Assembly (NCBI RefSeq): GCF_024506435.1 | Contig: NZ_JANIET010000001.1 | Span: 558,001 to 622,000, forward strand | Reading direction: 5' to 3' | From: Pantoea trifolii | GTDB lineage: Bacteria > Pseudomonadota > Gammaproteobacteria > Enterobacterales > Enterobacteriaceae | DNA length: 64,000 bases | Shown: positions 11,477 to 21,102 of the stretch, piece by piece | Layout of the letters: every line of letters starts with the position of its first letter | Position numbering within the stretch: position 1 is the stretch's first letter | Translations under genes and position numbers: made by a program | The notes under the pieces: model-generated | What the model was told of the DNA's origin: nothing | The model's database searches: none | What the model saw: only the letters and a program-made list of their open reading frames with translations

Positions 11477-12273
11477 CCGAGATCCCTTCACGTCTGCGCG
11501 GCGATGACCTGACGCTGGGCTACGACAAAAAGGTGGTGGCAGAGAATCTGTCGGTGGCGATTCCGCAAGGTGAGCTGACGGTGATTATCGGCCCCAACGC
11601 CTGCGGCAAATCGACGCTGCTGCGTACGCTGAGTCGTCTGCATACACCGCTGCAAGGTGAGGTGTTGCTGGATGGCGCGGCCATTGCCAGCTATCCCACC
11701 AAAGAGGTGGCGCGGCGTCTGGGCCTGCTGCCGCAAAGTTCGGATGCGCCAGCGGGCATCAGCGTCACTGAGCTGGTGGCGCGCGGACGCTATCCGCATC
11801 AGGCGCTGTTTGGGCGCTGGCGTGCGGAAGATGAAGCGGCGGTGCAGAACGCGATGCGCGCCACCGGCGTGGCCGATTTGGCACAGCAGTCGGTAGATAC
11901 GTTATCGGGCGGTCAGCGCCAGCGCGTGTGGATTGCCATGGTTTTGGCGCAGGAAACGCCATTACTGCTGCTGGATGAACCGACGACCTGGCTGGATATC
12001 ACCCATCAAATTGAGCTGCTGGAGTTGATGCAGGATCTTAATCAGCAGCATGGTCGTACGCTGGTGGTGGTGCTGCACGATCTTAATCATGCCTGCCGCT
12101 ATGCCACGCATTTGATAGCGATGCGTTACGGCAAGATCGTTGCCGAAGGGAAGCCGTCGGAGATTGTGACGCCGGCGTTGATCGAGCAGGTGTATGGTTT
12201 GCGCTGCGTCATTGTGGAAGACCCGGTGGCGCATACGCCGATGATTGTGCCGCTGGGGCGCGGGAGTAGTTAA
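11473..12273 (+). CDS. fepC: Ferric enterobactin ABC ATPase FepC
   Basis: ATPase subunit driving ferric enterobactin import. The 266-residue protein contains Walker A GPNACGKST, the signature LSGGQRQRVW, Walker B LLLLDEPTTWLD and the switch His in VLHDLNHACRY. I took the ATG at 11473 (MTEIPSRLRG), which overlaps the fepG stop; longer upstream reading in this frame runs through fepG and is not credible. It is convergent with entF, with a hairpin-rich repeat in the 108-nt gap. Confidence 0.95.
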   Translation: MTEIPSRLRGDDLTLGYDKKVVAENLSVAIPQGELTVIIGPNACGKSTLLRTLSRLHTPLQGEVLLDGAAIASYPTKEVARRLGLLPQSSDAPAGISVTELVARGRYPHQALFGRWRAEDEAAVQNAMRATGVADLAQQSVDTLSGGQRQRVWIAMVLAQETPLLLLDEPTTWLDITHQIELLELMQDLNQQHGRTLVVVLHDLNHACRYATHLIAMRYGKIVAEGKPSEIVTPALIEQVYGLRCVIVEDPVAHTPMIVPLGRGSS

Positions 12274-12280
12274 AGACAGT

Positions 12281-12381
12281 GCGCGCTGGCCCTCATCCCA
12301 ACCTTCTCCCGCAAGCGGGAGAAGGAGAAGATTAGTTCCCTCTCCCGCTTGCGGGAGAGGGCTAGGGTGAGGGAAAGAGCG
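12281..12381. repeat. Two-hairpin palindromic repeat between fepC and entF
   Basis: About 100 bp bounded by inverted ends (GCGCGCT...CCCTCATCCC and GGGTGAGGG...AGAGCGC). It encloses two GC hairpins, CCTTCTCCCGC-AAGC-GGGAGAAGG and CCCTCTCCCGC-TTGC-GGGAGAGGG. It abuts the entF stop and follows fepC by 7 nt, so it is probably the shared 3' end of both convergent transcripts. It resembles a reduced form of the 139-bp elements at 56582 and 61271 without their central hairpin. The CCCTCACCCTAACCCTCTCCC type of sequence is a common intergenic repeat in Proteobacteria. Confidence 0.75.
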
Positions 12382-15300
12382 CTATTGCAACAACCGCTGC
12401 AACAACGGCCCAATCTGCTCAAACATCTGCGGTGAAATGATCTCCACGTGGGCGCAATCCATTGGCCACACTTCCAGTTCACCGACATACGGCGCCCAGG
12501 CGTGGCGCGCATCTTGTCCTGGCTGCTGCGTCTGTTCGGCGAGGAACAGCGTGGCGCGACCGTTGAAACGCGCGCTGCGGGCCGTTGCCAGCAGGCGCAC
12601 CGAACTGGCGTAGTTGGCTTCGATAGTATCGAACATCGCACGCATCTCTTCACCGGCCTGATGGCGCTGCGCGGCGATAAACTGCTCGCGCTCGCGATTG
12701 ACCTCTTCCAGCACCGCCGGATCCAGCACGTTCTCGCCGCGTTTCTCATCCCAGTTTTGCGTTTCCGGCGGCCAGGTATCCAGCAGGCCGAGGAACGCCA
12801 CTTCTTCACCCGCCGCTTCCAGCCGTGCGGCGATGCCTTGTGCCAGGGTTCCGCCCAGCGAATAGCCGAGGAAGTAGTAAGGTCCGTGTGGCTGCACCTC
12901 GCGCAGGGTTTGCAGATGGGCGTCACACACCTCATCCAGATGCGCACTTTGGTTCAGCGGGCTGTCGATATCCGGCGACTGAATGCCCACCAGCGACCAG
13001 CGCTGATTGAGATAACGCTGCAGAATACTGAACTGCCAGGCAAAACCCGACGCCGGATGGAAGCAGAACAGCGTCGGTCCGTTGCTCTGACGCAGCGGCA
13101 GCACCGCTTCAAAACCGGCTTGCTGGTGTGATTGCGTATCACTGAGCAGCGTTGCCAGTTTCTCCACCGTCGAGGCCACCATGATTTGCCCCACCGAAAC
13201 CGGCTGTTGTAGCTCACGGCGCAGCTGCGCCGCTAAGCGCATCGCCAGCAGCGAATGGCCGCCGAGGGCGAAAAAGTCATCCTGCGCGCTGATTTGCTCG
13301 CGTGCCAGCAACTGACAGAAAGCCTTGGCTAAGGTGGTTTCCAGCCCGGCGAGCGGGGCACGCCCAGCGCTGACGCCAGCCGATTGCGGCAACGGCAGCG
13401 CTTTACGATCCAGTTTGCCGTTGCTGCTGAGCGGGAAGGCATCGAGCTGCACAATCGCCACCGGCACCATATGCGCAGGCAGGCGTTGCGCCAGCGCCTG
13501 ACGCAGCGCGTCGCTATCAACCGGCTGCTCTGCAATCACGTAAGCGACCAGCTGACGCGCATCACCTTGCGCCGCCGAACCGCCGAGTACCACCGCGTGC
13601 GTGACCGCCTGTTCAATGCCGGGCTGCGCGCTGAGCACATGATCGATTTCATTCAGTTCGATGCGCTGGCCGCGAATCTTCAACTGATCGTCGCTGCGGC
13701 CAAGATATTCCACCGCGCCGTTATCCAGCCAGCGCGCCACGTCGCCAGTAAGATACATGCGCTCGCCGGGCATGAAAGGATCGGCGATAAAGCGGCTGGC
13801 GGTGAGATCGGGACGGCCGAGATAGCCATGCGCCAGCTGCACGCCGGTTAAATAGAGATCGCCCGCCACGCCCGGCGGCACCGGCTGCATGCGGGCATCG
13901 AGGATGCGCAGGCCGGTATTCCACACCGGGAATCCAATCGGCACGCTGGCGCCTTCGACGGCGGCCAGGGTATCACCAAACGCCGGATACCAGCTGACAT
14001 CCACCGCCGCTTCGGTTGGGCCATACAGATTGTGCAGCGGCACGCGCGTCAGTTTTTCCCATTCGCGTGATAAATCCGTCGGCAGCGCTTCACCGCTGCA
14101 GAACACGTTGCGCAGACTGGCGCAGCAGGCAATCGCCGGTTGATCATCCAGCGCCGCGACAAAGGCCGCCAGCATTGAGGGGACGAAATGCGTGGTGGTA
14201 ACTTTGTAACGGGCAAACAGCTGCTGCAGCGCTTCCGGATCGCGATGGGCTTCTGGCGGTGCCATCACCAACTGCGCACCGACCAGCAGCGGCCAGAAGA
14301 ATTCCCACACTGAGACGTCGAAGCTGCTCGGGGTTTTCTGTAGCACCACATCATCGGCTTGCAGCGGATAGCGATCCTGCATCCACAACAGGCGATTGAC
14401 GATGGCTTCATGTCCCACCAGCACGCCTTTAGGGCGACCGGTCGAACCTGAGGTGTAAATGATGTAGGCGCCATCCTGCGGCGTCGGCGCGCTGGCCGGC
14501 TGCGGCGCATGCGGGTTGTTATACAGCACATCAAAATGCAGCTGATTGACCGATGCGATGGCGCTGAAGCGCGCGCTGAGCGCCGCGCAGGTGATCAGCG
14601 TTTTCGGCGCGGCGTCTTCCAGCATCAGCTGCAAACGGTCATCCGGGTATCCGGTATCGAGCGGCAAATAGGCGGCCCCGAGCGAAACAATCGCCTGCAG
14701 CGCCAGCGAGAGTTGCACCGAACGCGGCAGCGCCACGGCGACAATATCGCCACGCTGCACGCCGGCGGTGCTGAGATCGGCGGCCAGCGTAAACACCTGC
14801 TGCTGCATCTCGCGGTAGCTAAGCTGATGCTGTGCGTCGGCCAGCGCCGGGGCATCGGGCGTGCGTGCTGCCTGCTGCGCTAACAGGGATGCCAGGGTTT
14901 CTGCTGGCAGCGGATAGGCGGTTTGGTTGATCGCGGCAATCTGCGCATGCTCTTCGGCGGTCAGCAGATCGAGCTCGCCGCACGGCCGTTGCGGTTGTTG
15001 CGCCAGCTGATTGAGCAGCAGAGCAAAACGGCTGGCGTGACGCTGCAAAGTTTGTTCGCTGTAGCGTTCGGCATTCGCCAATAGCTCCAGCGTCAGTTCA
15101 CCGTGCTCGCTGATATAAATGGCGATCTCCAGATCGCGCACCGGCCCGGATGCCAGTTGATGTGTGATGCCTTCCACGCCAGCGAAATCGAGTTGGTAAT
15201 CAAACATCTTCAGATTGATCACCGGTCCGTACAGCGGATCGCTATCGCCGAGGCGGCCGAGATCGCGCTGCACCTGCTCAGCGTCATAGCGCTGATGACG

Positions 15301-16290
15301 ACGCATCTTTTTCACTTCGCCCGCCAGCTGGGCGGCGAGTGCGCTGATCGGCTGCGTCGGATCGTAATGTACCGCCATCGGCAATACGTTGATCACCGGG
15401 CCGGTGGCGCACAAGGCGGCCGAGCCGATACGGCGCATAAAGATGAAACCGGCGGCAAAGTCGTTTTGCCCGCTGAGACGCGCCAGCCACAGCACCACCA
15501 GCGCAAAGGCGAGATCGGCGGCGCTGGCGTGCGGATGCTGCTGCACCAGCGTCTGGAAGGTGCTGCGATCCAGCGTCACGCTGTGGCGCAGCAGATCGGT
15601 GCTGGCATGTTGTCCGGCGAGCGGCAGCGGCGAGAGCGAAGCCGGTGAAGGCAGCGCCGCGCCTTTTTCGCGCCAGAATTGGCTGTCACGCGCAAAGGAG
15701 GAGGATTCGCGATAGCGCTGATACTCGTCCACCACTTCGCTAAACGGAATAAACGGCGTTGGTTCAGCGGCTTGCTGGCGTACGGCCGCGCTATAAAGGT
15801 TGGCGATGCGGCGCGTCAGCGCGGTAAAGCTGAAGCCATCCACCACCAAATGGTGATAGCGCTGATACCAGAACCAATGCTGATCGTCGAGACGGAACAG
15901 GCGGTGATGCCACAGTTTTGCGCCGCTTAATACGCGCAGATCGCCATTCATGTCGTCACGCATCAGCGCACGCGCTGTGGCGGGCGCATCGGCCTCAGCA
16001 CGCAAATCGACAATCTGCGGCAGGCTAAAGGCGTGTGGCTGCGGCCACTGCAACGCTTCGCCTTCCACCTCACCAAATGCCATGTTCAGCGTGTCGGCTT
16101 CCTGCATACCCGCGACGATCGACTGGGCCAACAGGGCGCTATCAATCTCACCGCGCAGTTCGACAAAGTGCGCCACCGCGTAAGCGTTGTGGTGCGGTGA
16201 CAGCTGATCGGCAATCCAGATGCCGGGCTGTGCCGCGACTAACGGCAAGGTTTTTTGGTCGGTTTGCGTATTCATCAGGGATTCGGACAT
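12382..16290 (-). CDS. entF: Enterobactin synthase component F (NRPS)
   Basis: Non-ribosomal peptide synthetase that activates serine, condenses it with EntB-bound 2,3-dihydroxybenzoate and cyclises three units to enterobactin. The 1302-residue product has the C-A-T-TE order: condensation motif HHLVVDGFS near residue 130; adenylation motifs IIYTSGSTGRPKG and YGPTEAAVD; carrier motif FFALGGHSLLAMRL; and thioesterase GYSLGGTLAQG near the C-terminus. I chose ATG 16290 (MSESLMNTQ), which has GGAG 5 nt upstream and overlaps fes by 16 nt; ATG 16275 is an alternative. E. coli places ybdZ between fes and entF; here it is absent. Confidence 0.95.
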   Translation of the reverse strand: MSESLMNTQTDQKTLPLVAAQPGIWIADQLSPHHNAYAVAHFVELRGEIDSALLAQSIVAGMQEADTLNMAFGEVEGEALQWPQPHAFSLPQIVDLRAEADAPATARALMRDDMNGDLRVLSGAKLWHHRLFRLDDQHWFWYQRYHHLVVDGFSFTALTRRIANLYSAAVRQQAAEPTPFIPFSEVVDEYQRYRESSSFARDSQFWREKGAALPSPASLSPLPLAGQHASTDLLRHSVTLDRSTFQTLVQQHPHASAADLAFALVVLWLARLSGQNDFAAGFIFMRRIGSAALCATGPVINVLPMAVHYDPTQPISALAAQLAGEVKKMRRHQRYDAEQVQRDLGRLGDSDPLYGPVINLKMFDYQLDFAGVEGITHQLASGPVRDLEIAIYISEHGELTLELLANAERYSEQTLQRHASRFALLLNQLAQQPQRPCGELDLLTAEEHAQIAAINQTAYPLPAETLASLLAQQAARTPDAPALADAQHQLSYREMQQQVFTLAADLSTAGVQRGDIVAVALPRSVQLSLALQAIVSLGAAYLPLDTGYPDDRLQLMLEDAAPKTLITCAALSARFSAIASVNQLHFDVLYNNPHAPQPASAPTPQDGAYIIYTSGSTGRPKGVLVGHEAIVNRLLWMQDRYPLQADDVVLQKTPSSFDVSVWEFFWPLLVGAQLVMAPPEAHRDPEALQQLFARYKVTTTHFVPSMLAAFVAALDDQPAIACCASLRNVFCSGEALPTDLSREWEKLTRVPLHNLYGPTEAAVDVSWYPAFGDTLAAVEGASVPIGFPVWNTGLRILDARMQPVPPGVAGDLYLTGVQLAHGYLGRPDLTASRFIADPFMPGERMYLTGDVARWLDNGAVEYLGRSDDQLKIRGQRIELNEIDHVLSAQPGIEQAVTHAVVLGGSAAQGDARQLVAYVIAEQPVDSDALRQALAQRLPAHMVPVAIVQLDAFPLSSNGKLDRKALPLPQSAGVSAGRAPLAGLETTLAKAFCQLLAREQISAQDDFFALGGHSLLAMRLAAQLRRELQQPVSVGQIMVASTVEKLATLLSDTQSHQQAGFEAVLPLRQSNGPTLFCFHPASGFAWQFSILQRYLNQRWSLVGIQSPDIDSPLNQSAHLDEVCDAHLQTLREVQPHGPYYFLGYSLGGTLAQGIAARLEAAGEEVAFLGLLDTWPPETQNWDEKRGENVLDPAVLEEVNREREQFIAAQRHQAGEEMRAMFDTIEANYASSVRLLATARSARFNGRATLFLAEQTQQPGQDARHAWAPYVGELEVWPMDCAHVEIISPQMFEQIGPLLQRLLQ

Positions 16291-17504
16291 GGATGCTCCG
16301 GTTTGCTCCACAGCGCTTGCAAGCCATTCAGCAGGCCGCCGCGCCAACAGAGCGCGTCATGGCCGCCTTCCACCGGCTGGTAATTTACCTGATAGCCGGC
16401 AGCACTAAGCTGCTGTTTAAGTTGTTGATTAGCTTGCAGAATCAAGCCTTCGCGTTTGCCGGCTTCGAGCCAGAAACGCAGCGGTTGGCGCGGCGCGAGA
16501 CCGCTATCCAGCGCCTGCAGCAACCAGCCGTGTGGATTGCCGCGTTCCGGCCACCAGAAGGATCCGGACAAGCTGAGCGCGTTGCCGAAAGTTTCTGGCC
16601 AGTGCAGCGCGGCAAACACCGACGCCAGGCCGCCAAAGCTTTGTCCGGCGACGATGGTGCTGTCCGCCTGCTGGCGATAAGGCGTTGATTGTGCGATTTG
16701 CGGTAACAGTTCTTGCTGAATGGCTTGCCAAAACTGCGCGTTGCACGGCAGCTCGCGGCTGCGGTGTTCGCTGTCGATGATGTCGATAAACAGATATACC
16801 GCTGGCGGCAAAGAACCGGCATCGGTGAGCTGCTGCAGCGGTCCGGCAATCGGCATGCTGTGCGCCCAAAATTGCCCGTCGAGCATGATGGCCAGCGGAC
16901 GCTGCGCGGGGTTGGCCTCGCCGGTGGTGTGAATCCACACCTTGCGGCTGTTGCCCAAGAGCGCGCTATCCCATTGCTGTTGTTGCAGTTCAATGGCTGG
17001 CGCTGTGCCGTGATCCACCGCTTGCCACAGCTGTTGATTGGGCGCGTGCGGCAGATGCAGCGGCGATACGCCCATACCGCGACCACCGGACCAGCCACGT
17101 AAGTGATTCAAAGGATCGGCCTGCGCCGTCGGGAATTTATTGCGCCACCAGTTGCGCAGCGTGGACATCTCGGCAACGCCGGTGAAGTCGGTGGCCTGAT
17201 CATCGGGCATCAAACAGTAACTGCCGCGCCAGTTGGCGGGCAACGAAGTCTGCCAATACCAAACATTGGTGCCCGCCACGCGCATTAACGACTGCGGCGG
17301 GCGGCGCTGGTGGTGATCGGTCACGCCGGTGATGTTGATCCACACGCGCTGGGTCGACGATTGCGTTTCATCGCCTTGTGGGTCACGCCAGAAGAAGGTG
17401 ACCTGACATTGGCCATCGTCTGCTAACGCAATGCGGGGAATGCCTTGGGATTGTTGCGCCTGCCACCAGGCTTCACTGCCGGTTACATCATTTCGCCAGG
17501 TCAT
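16275..17504 (-). CDS. fes: Enterobactin esterase Fes
   Basis: Cytoplasmic esterase that cleaves ferric enterobactin so iron can be released. The 409-residue product has the enterochelin-esterase N-terminal domain (RVWINITGVTDHHQ, GTNVWYWQTSLPANWRGSYC) and an alpha/beta-hydrolase domain with the nucleophile in VAGQSFGGLAS and the histidine in EGGHDALCWRGGL. It is the first gene of a fes-entF operon, divergent from fepA. The ATG at 17504 has no convincing Shine-Dalgarno sequence, though the N-terminus aligns with E. coli Fes. Confidence 0.94.
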   Translation of the reverse strand: MTWRNDVTGSEAWWQAQQSQGIPRIALADDGQCQVTFFWRDPQGDETQSSTQRVWINITGVTDHHQRRPPQSLMRVAGTNVWYWQTSLPANWRGSYCLMPDDQATDFTGVAEMSTLRNWWRNKFPTAQADPLNHLRGWSGGRGMGVSPLHLPHAPNQQLWQAVDHGTAPAIELQQQQWDSALLGNSRKVWIHTTGEANPAQRPLAIMLDGQFWAHSMPIAGPLQQLTDAGSLPPAVYLFIDIIDSEHRSRELPCNAQFWQAIQQELLPQIAQSTPYRQQADSTIVAGQSFGGLASVFAALHWPETFGNALSLSGSFWWPERGNPHGWLLQALDSGLAPRQPLRFWLEAGKREGLILQANQQLKQQLSAAGYQVNYQPVEGGHDALCWRGGLLNGLQALWSKPEHPCPNP

Positions 17505-17550
17505 AGGGCTGCCAGTCGGTGTTTACGCGGAGATTTACATAAGCTTGATG

Positions 17551-17581
17551 AATAATACTATTGATAATAATTTGCATTTGC
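17551..17581. promoter_or_regulatory. Fur-box region in fes-fepA divergent promoter
   Basis: An AT-rich run with repeated GATAAT-like hexamers. The best single 19-mer (17563-17581) matches the Fur consensus at about 13 of 19 positions, and an overlapping run lies at 17551-17569. It sits between fes and fepA, which in E. coli share a Fur-controlled divergent promoter. Confidence 0.7.
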
Positions 17582-17763
17582 AATAGGGTGACTGCGCTCA
17601 AAAATGAGCACGCCTGTTCCGCCTGATGCTTACCGTTCGGTAAGGTTGCGCTACGGATGGTTTGAAGGGTCTGGAACTGGGCGCGATATGGACAGGGATT
17701 TTCTCACCGGCTCGCCAGTTAAGCATCCAACGGCTTTTCGCTGGCCATCCAGGAACGTATAAA

Positions 17764-20034
17764 ATGAAAAATTACTCACGCTTATCATTAGCCATTCTGA
17801 TTGAACTGGGGCTCAGCGCCGCACTGCTCTCCAGCAGCGCCTGGGCAGCAGAGACTTCTTCCAGCAAAACCTCAGCCAGCACCACTGACGCACCATCAAT
17901 GGACGGCGGCATCTTGATGGTCACCGCGCAGCAGCAGAACCTGCAAGCGCCGGGCGTCTCAACCATTACCGCCGACGAAATCAAAAAGCATCCGCCAGCA
18001 CGCGATGTATCTGAAATTATCCGTACCATGCCTGGCGTTAACCTGACCGGCAACTCCACCAGCGGCCAGCGCGGTAACAATCGCCAGATCGATATTCGTG
18101 GCATGGGCCCGGAAAACACCCTGATCATGGTAGACGGCATGCCGATCACCAGCCGCAATTCGGTGCGCCTCGGCTGGCGTGGTGAACGTGATACGCGTGG
18201 CGATACCAACTGGGTGCCGCCGGAGATGATCGATCACATCGACGTGATTCGCGGACCGGCAGCGGTGCGTTACGGCAACGGTGCAGCGGGCGGCGTGGTG
18301 AATATCATCACTAAGAAACAGACCGATCAGCAGTGGCACGGTTCCTGGAACACCTATTTCAACGTGCCGGAACATAAAGCGGAAGGCGCGACCAAGCGCA
18401 CCAACTTCAGCCTCGAAGGGCCGCTGGGCGATGATTTCAACTTCCGTTTGTACGGCGGTTTAGCCAAAACCCAGGCCGATGCCTATGACATCAACGAAGG
18501 TCATGCGGCGGCGCGCACCGGCACCTATGCCGACAGCTATCCGGCGGGTCGTGAAGGCTCGGTTAATAAAGATATCAATGCCTTGCTGAGCTGGGCCTTT
18601 GCGCCGATGCAGACGCTGGAGCTGCAGGGCGGTTTCAGCCGTCAGGGCAATCTGTATGCGGGTGACACGCAGAACACCAACACCAGCGCGCTGGTGAAAA
18701 GCCTGTACGGTGACGAAACTAACCGTCTGTATCGGCAGAACATGTCATTGAAATGGACCGGCGCATGGGATAACGGCGTCAGCACCAACACCTACGCGCG
18801 CTACGAGAAAACCCGCAACTCGCGCATTAACGAAGGTTTGGCGGGCGGCACCGAAGGCATCTTCTCCAACAGTGATTTCAACACCATCCAACTGGATGAT
18901 GTGCTGCTGCATAGCGAAGTCAGCATTCCGTTTGAACTGCTGTTTAACCAAACCGCGACGCTGGGTACCGAATGGAACCAGCAGCGCATGAAAGACGGTT
19001 CTTCCAACACGCAGGCGGCGAACTACGGTTCGGTGCCGGGCATCGATAACACCGGCCGCAGCCCGTATTCCCAGGCAGAGATTTTCTCGCTGTTTGCGGA
19101 AGACAACATGGAGCTGACCGACAGCACCATGCTGACGCCAAGCCTGCGTTTCGATCACCACTCGATTGTTGGCAATAACTGGAGCCCGTCGCTCAACCTG
19201 TCGCAAGGTTTGGGCGATGACTTCACGCTGAAGATGGGGATTGGACGCGCTTACAAAGCGCCGAGCCTGTATCAAACCAATCCAAACTACTTGTTGTACA
19301 GCAATGGCCAGGGTTGTGCGGCCAGCACCGGCGCTTGTTACCTGCAAGGTAACAGCGACCTGAAAGCAGAAAACAGCATCAACAAAGAGATTGGTCTGGA
19401 GTGGAAACACGAAGGTTATCAGGCCGGTTTGACCTGGTTCCGCAACGATTATCGTAACAAGATCGAAGCCGGTTACTCGCCAGTCAGCAAAGCGTCCAAT
19501 GGCACCACCGATATTTATAAGTGGGAAAACGTACCGAAAGCGGTGGTGGAAGGGCTGGAAGGTACCGTCAACGTGCCGTTCTCCGACAGCGTGACGTGGA
19601 ACAACAACTTCACTTATATGCTGCAGAGTAAGAACAAAGAGACCGGCGATCGTTTATCGGTGATTCCGGAGTACACGCTGAACTCGACGCTGAGCTGGCA
19701 GGCGACGCAGGATCTTTCACTGCAAACCACGCTGACCTGGTACGGCACGCAGACGCCGAAGAAGTATGATTATAAAGGGAATCTTTCTACCGGCAGCGCA
19801 ACGGATAAAGTGAGTCCTTACTCAATTATCGGCATGAGCGGTACCTACGATATCAACAAGTACGCCAGCGTCACGGTGGGAATCGATAACCTGTTCGATA
19901 AACGCCACTATCGCGAAGGTAATGCGCAAACCACCGGTAACGCCAACACCAACTCTTATCTGTATGGTGCCGGCGCCAATACCTACAACGAATCCGGTCG
20001 TACTTACTTTATGAGCCTGAATACCCACTTCTAA
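17764..20034 (+). CDS. fepA: TonB-dependent ferric enterobactin receptor FepA
   Basis: Outer-membrane beta-barrel receptor for ferric enterobactin, energised by TonB. The 756-residue product has a signal peptide ending SSAWA, a TonB-box-like stretch (GGILMVTAQQQN), a plug domain with TMPGVNLTGNSTSGQRGNNR and GPAAVRYGNGAAGGVVNIIT, and a C-terminal barrel ending in Phe (SLNTHF). ATG 17764 has AGGA upstream and gives a normal signal peptide; upstream in-frame sequence adds 34 unlikely residues. entD, which precedes fepA in E. coli, is missing; pmrB lies convergently only 6 nt beyond the stop. Confidence 0.96.
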   Translation: MKNYSRLSLAILIELGLSAALLSSSAWAAETSSSKTSASTTDAPSMDGGILMVTAQQQNLQAPGVSTITADEIKKHPPARDVSEIIRTMPGVNLTGNSTSGQRGNNRQIDIRGMGPENTLIMVDGMPITSRNSVRLGWRGERDTRGDTNWVPPEMIDHIDVIRGPAAVRYGNGAAGGVVNIITKKQTDQQWHGSWNTYFNVPEHKAEGATKRTNFSLEGPLGDDFNFRLYGGLAKTQADAYDINEGHAAARTGTYADSYPAGREGSVNKDINALLSWAFAPMQTLELQGGFSRQGNLYAGDTQNTNTSALVKSLYGDETNRLYRQNMSLKWTGAWDNGVSTNTYARYEKTRNSRINEGLAGGTEGIFSNSDFNTIQLDDVLLHSEVSIPFELLFNQTATLGTEWNQQRMKDGSSNTQAANYGSVPGIDNTGRSPYSQAEIFSLFAEDNMELTDSTMLTPSLRFDHHSIVGNNWSPSLNLSQGLGDDFTLKMGIGRAYKAPSLYQTNPNYLLYSNGQGCAASTGACYLQGNSDLKAENSINKEIGLEWKHEGYQAGLTWFRNDYRNKIEAGYSPVSKASNGTTDIYKWENVPKAVVEGLEGTVNVPFSDSVTWNNNFTYMLQSKNKETGDRLSVIPEYTLNSTLSWQATQDLSLQTTLTWYGTQTPKKYDYKGNLSTGSATDKVSPYSIIGMSGTYDINKYASVTVGIDNLFDKRHYREGNAQTTGNANTNSYLYGAGANTYNESGRTYFMSLNTHF

Positions 20035-20040
20035 CGGCGT

Positions 20041-21102
20041 TTAGCCAATTAGTTGATGCGGTAAATAGCAGCGGGCAATCAGCCCGCTGCGATCTTCACG
20101 ATTGACCAATTCCAGTCTGCCGCGATGCATCTGCACGATGCGCAGCACGATATTCAAACCCAAACCGCTGCCGCCGTAACGCTGATCGCGACGACGAAAT
20201 GCTTGCGTGAGCTCTTCCGCTGCGGCGGCTTCAATGCCCGGACCTTGATCCCACACTTCGATAATCACTTGTTGCTGATCCTGCTGCATCTTCACCGCGA
20301 CTTCGCTGCCTTCCGGGCTGTAACGCGAGGCGTTTTCCAGCAGATTGCGCAGCATCAGGCGCAGCAGTACCGCTTCGCCTTGCTGCGGCACATCGTTGTT
20401 CTGCGGCCAGTGCAGGATTTGCTGACGCTGTTGATACATTTCGGCCATTTCTGGTTTCAACGGTTGCATGATGTCTTGTTGCCACTGCAACTGCTGATAG
20501 TGACCGCCCGCCAGCGCTTGTCCGGCGCGCGATAACATTAAAAGCTGTTCCACGGTGTGCATCAGCTGATCGATGCGTTCAATGAGCATCTCGCTCTGCG
20601 GCACGTTCTGCTGGTGGAGCAGCTCGAGGTGCAGGCGCAACCCGGCCAGCGGCGTACGCAACTCGTGCGCGGCGTCGGCGGTGAACAGCCGTTCCTGCTG
20701 CAAGGTGTGATCGAGGCGTGAAAACAGTTGGTTGATCGAGGTGGTTACCGCCACGATCTCATCCATTTCGGAGTAGATCGGTAACGGCGTCAGATTATCC
20801 GCTGAACGATGCGCCAGGCTGTCCTGCAGCGATTTCAGCGGACGAATAATCCAGTTAATCGCCCAAAATGACAGCAGCAAGGTGAGGGCGACCATCACTA
20901 ATGAAGGCAGCAGCAACGAGGCAATCGCCTCACGGATCTCGTTTTCCACGCGATCGTTACGCGCCTGCGCCGAGAGCGTTTCGTTGACCAAAAAACTGAT
21001 CTGCTCGCGGCTTTCATGCCACAGCCAGATGGCGCTCATCACCTGACAGGTGAGGAGAATCAGCGCCAGCATAATCAGTAATCGCTGACGCATGCTGTTC
21101 AT
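20041..21102 (-). CDS. pmrB: Sensor histidine kinase PmrB (BasS)
   Basis: Inner-membrane sensor of the PmrAB system, which in Salmonella and E. coli responds to ferric iron, aluminium and mild acid and controls lipid A modification. The 353-residue protein has TM1 (about 7-28), a short periplasmic loop, TM2 (about 62-83), a HAMP region, the phospho-acceptor His146 in TADAAHELRTPLAG, and the ATPase motifs NLLENASRYS and GGSGLGLNI. The loop keeps both ExxE iron motifs, E30-S-R-E33 and E55-I-R-E58. It overlaps pmrA by 4 nt. Confidence 0.9.
   Translation of the reverse strand: MNSMRQRLLIMLALILLTCQVMSAIWLWHESREQISFLVNETLSAQARNDRVENEIREAIASLLLPSLVMVALTLLLSFWAINWIIRPLKSLQDSLAHRSADNLTPLPIYSEMDEIVAVTTSINQLFSRLDHTLQQERLFTADAAHELRTPLAGLRLHLELLHQQNVPQSEMLIERIDQLMHTVEQLLMLSRAGQALAGGHYQQLQWQQDIMQPLKPEMAEMYQQRQQILHWPQNNDVPQQGEAVLLRLMLRNLLENASRYSPEGSEVAVKMQQDQQQVIIEVWDQGPGIEAAAAEELTQAFRRRDQRYGGSGLGLNIVLRIVQMHRGRLELVNREDRSGLIARCYLPHQLIG

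Noticed and set aside
12281..12381. CRISPR-like repeat
   Set aside because: The repeated GC blocks are inverted hairpins without regularly spaced unique spacers, and no cas genes are present.
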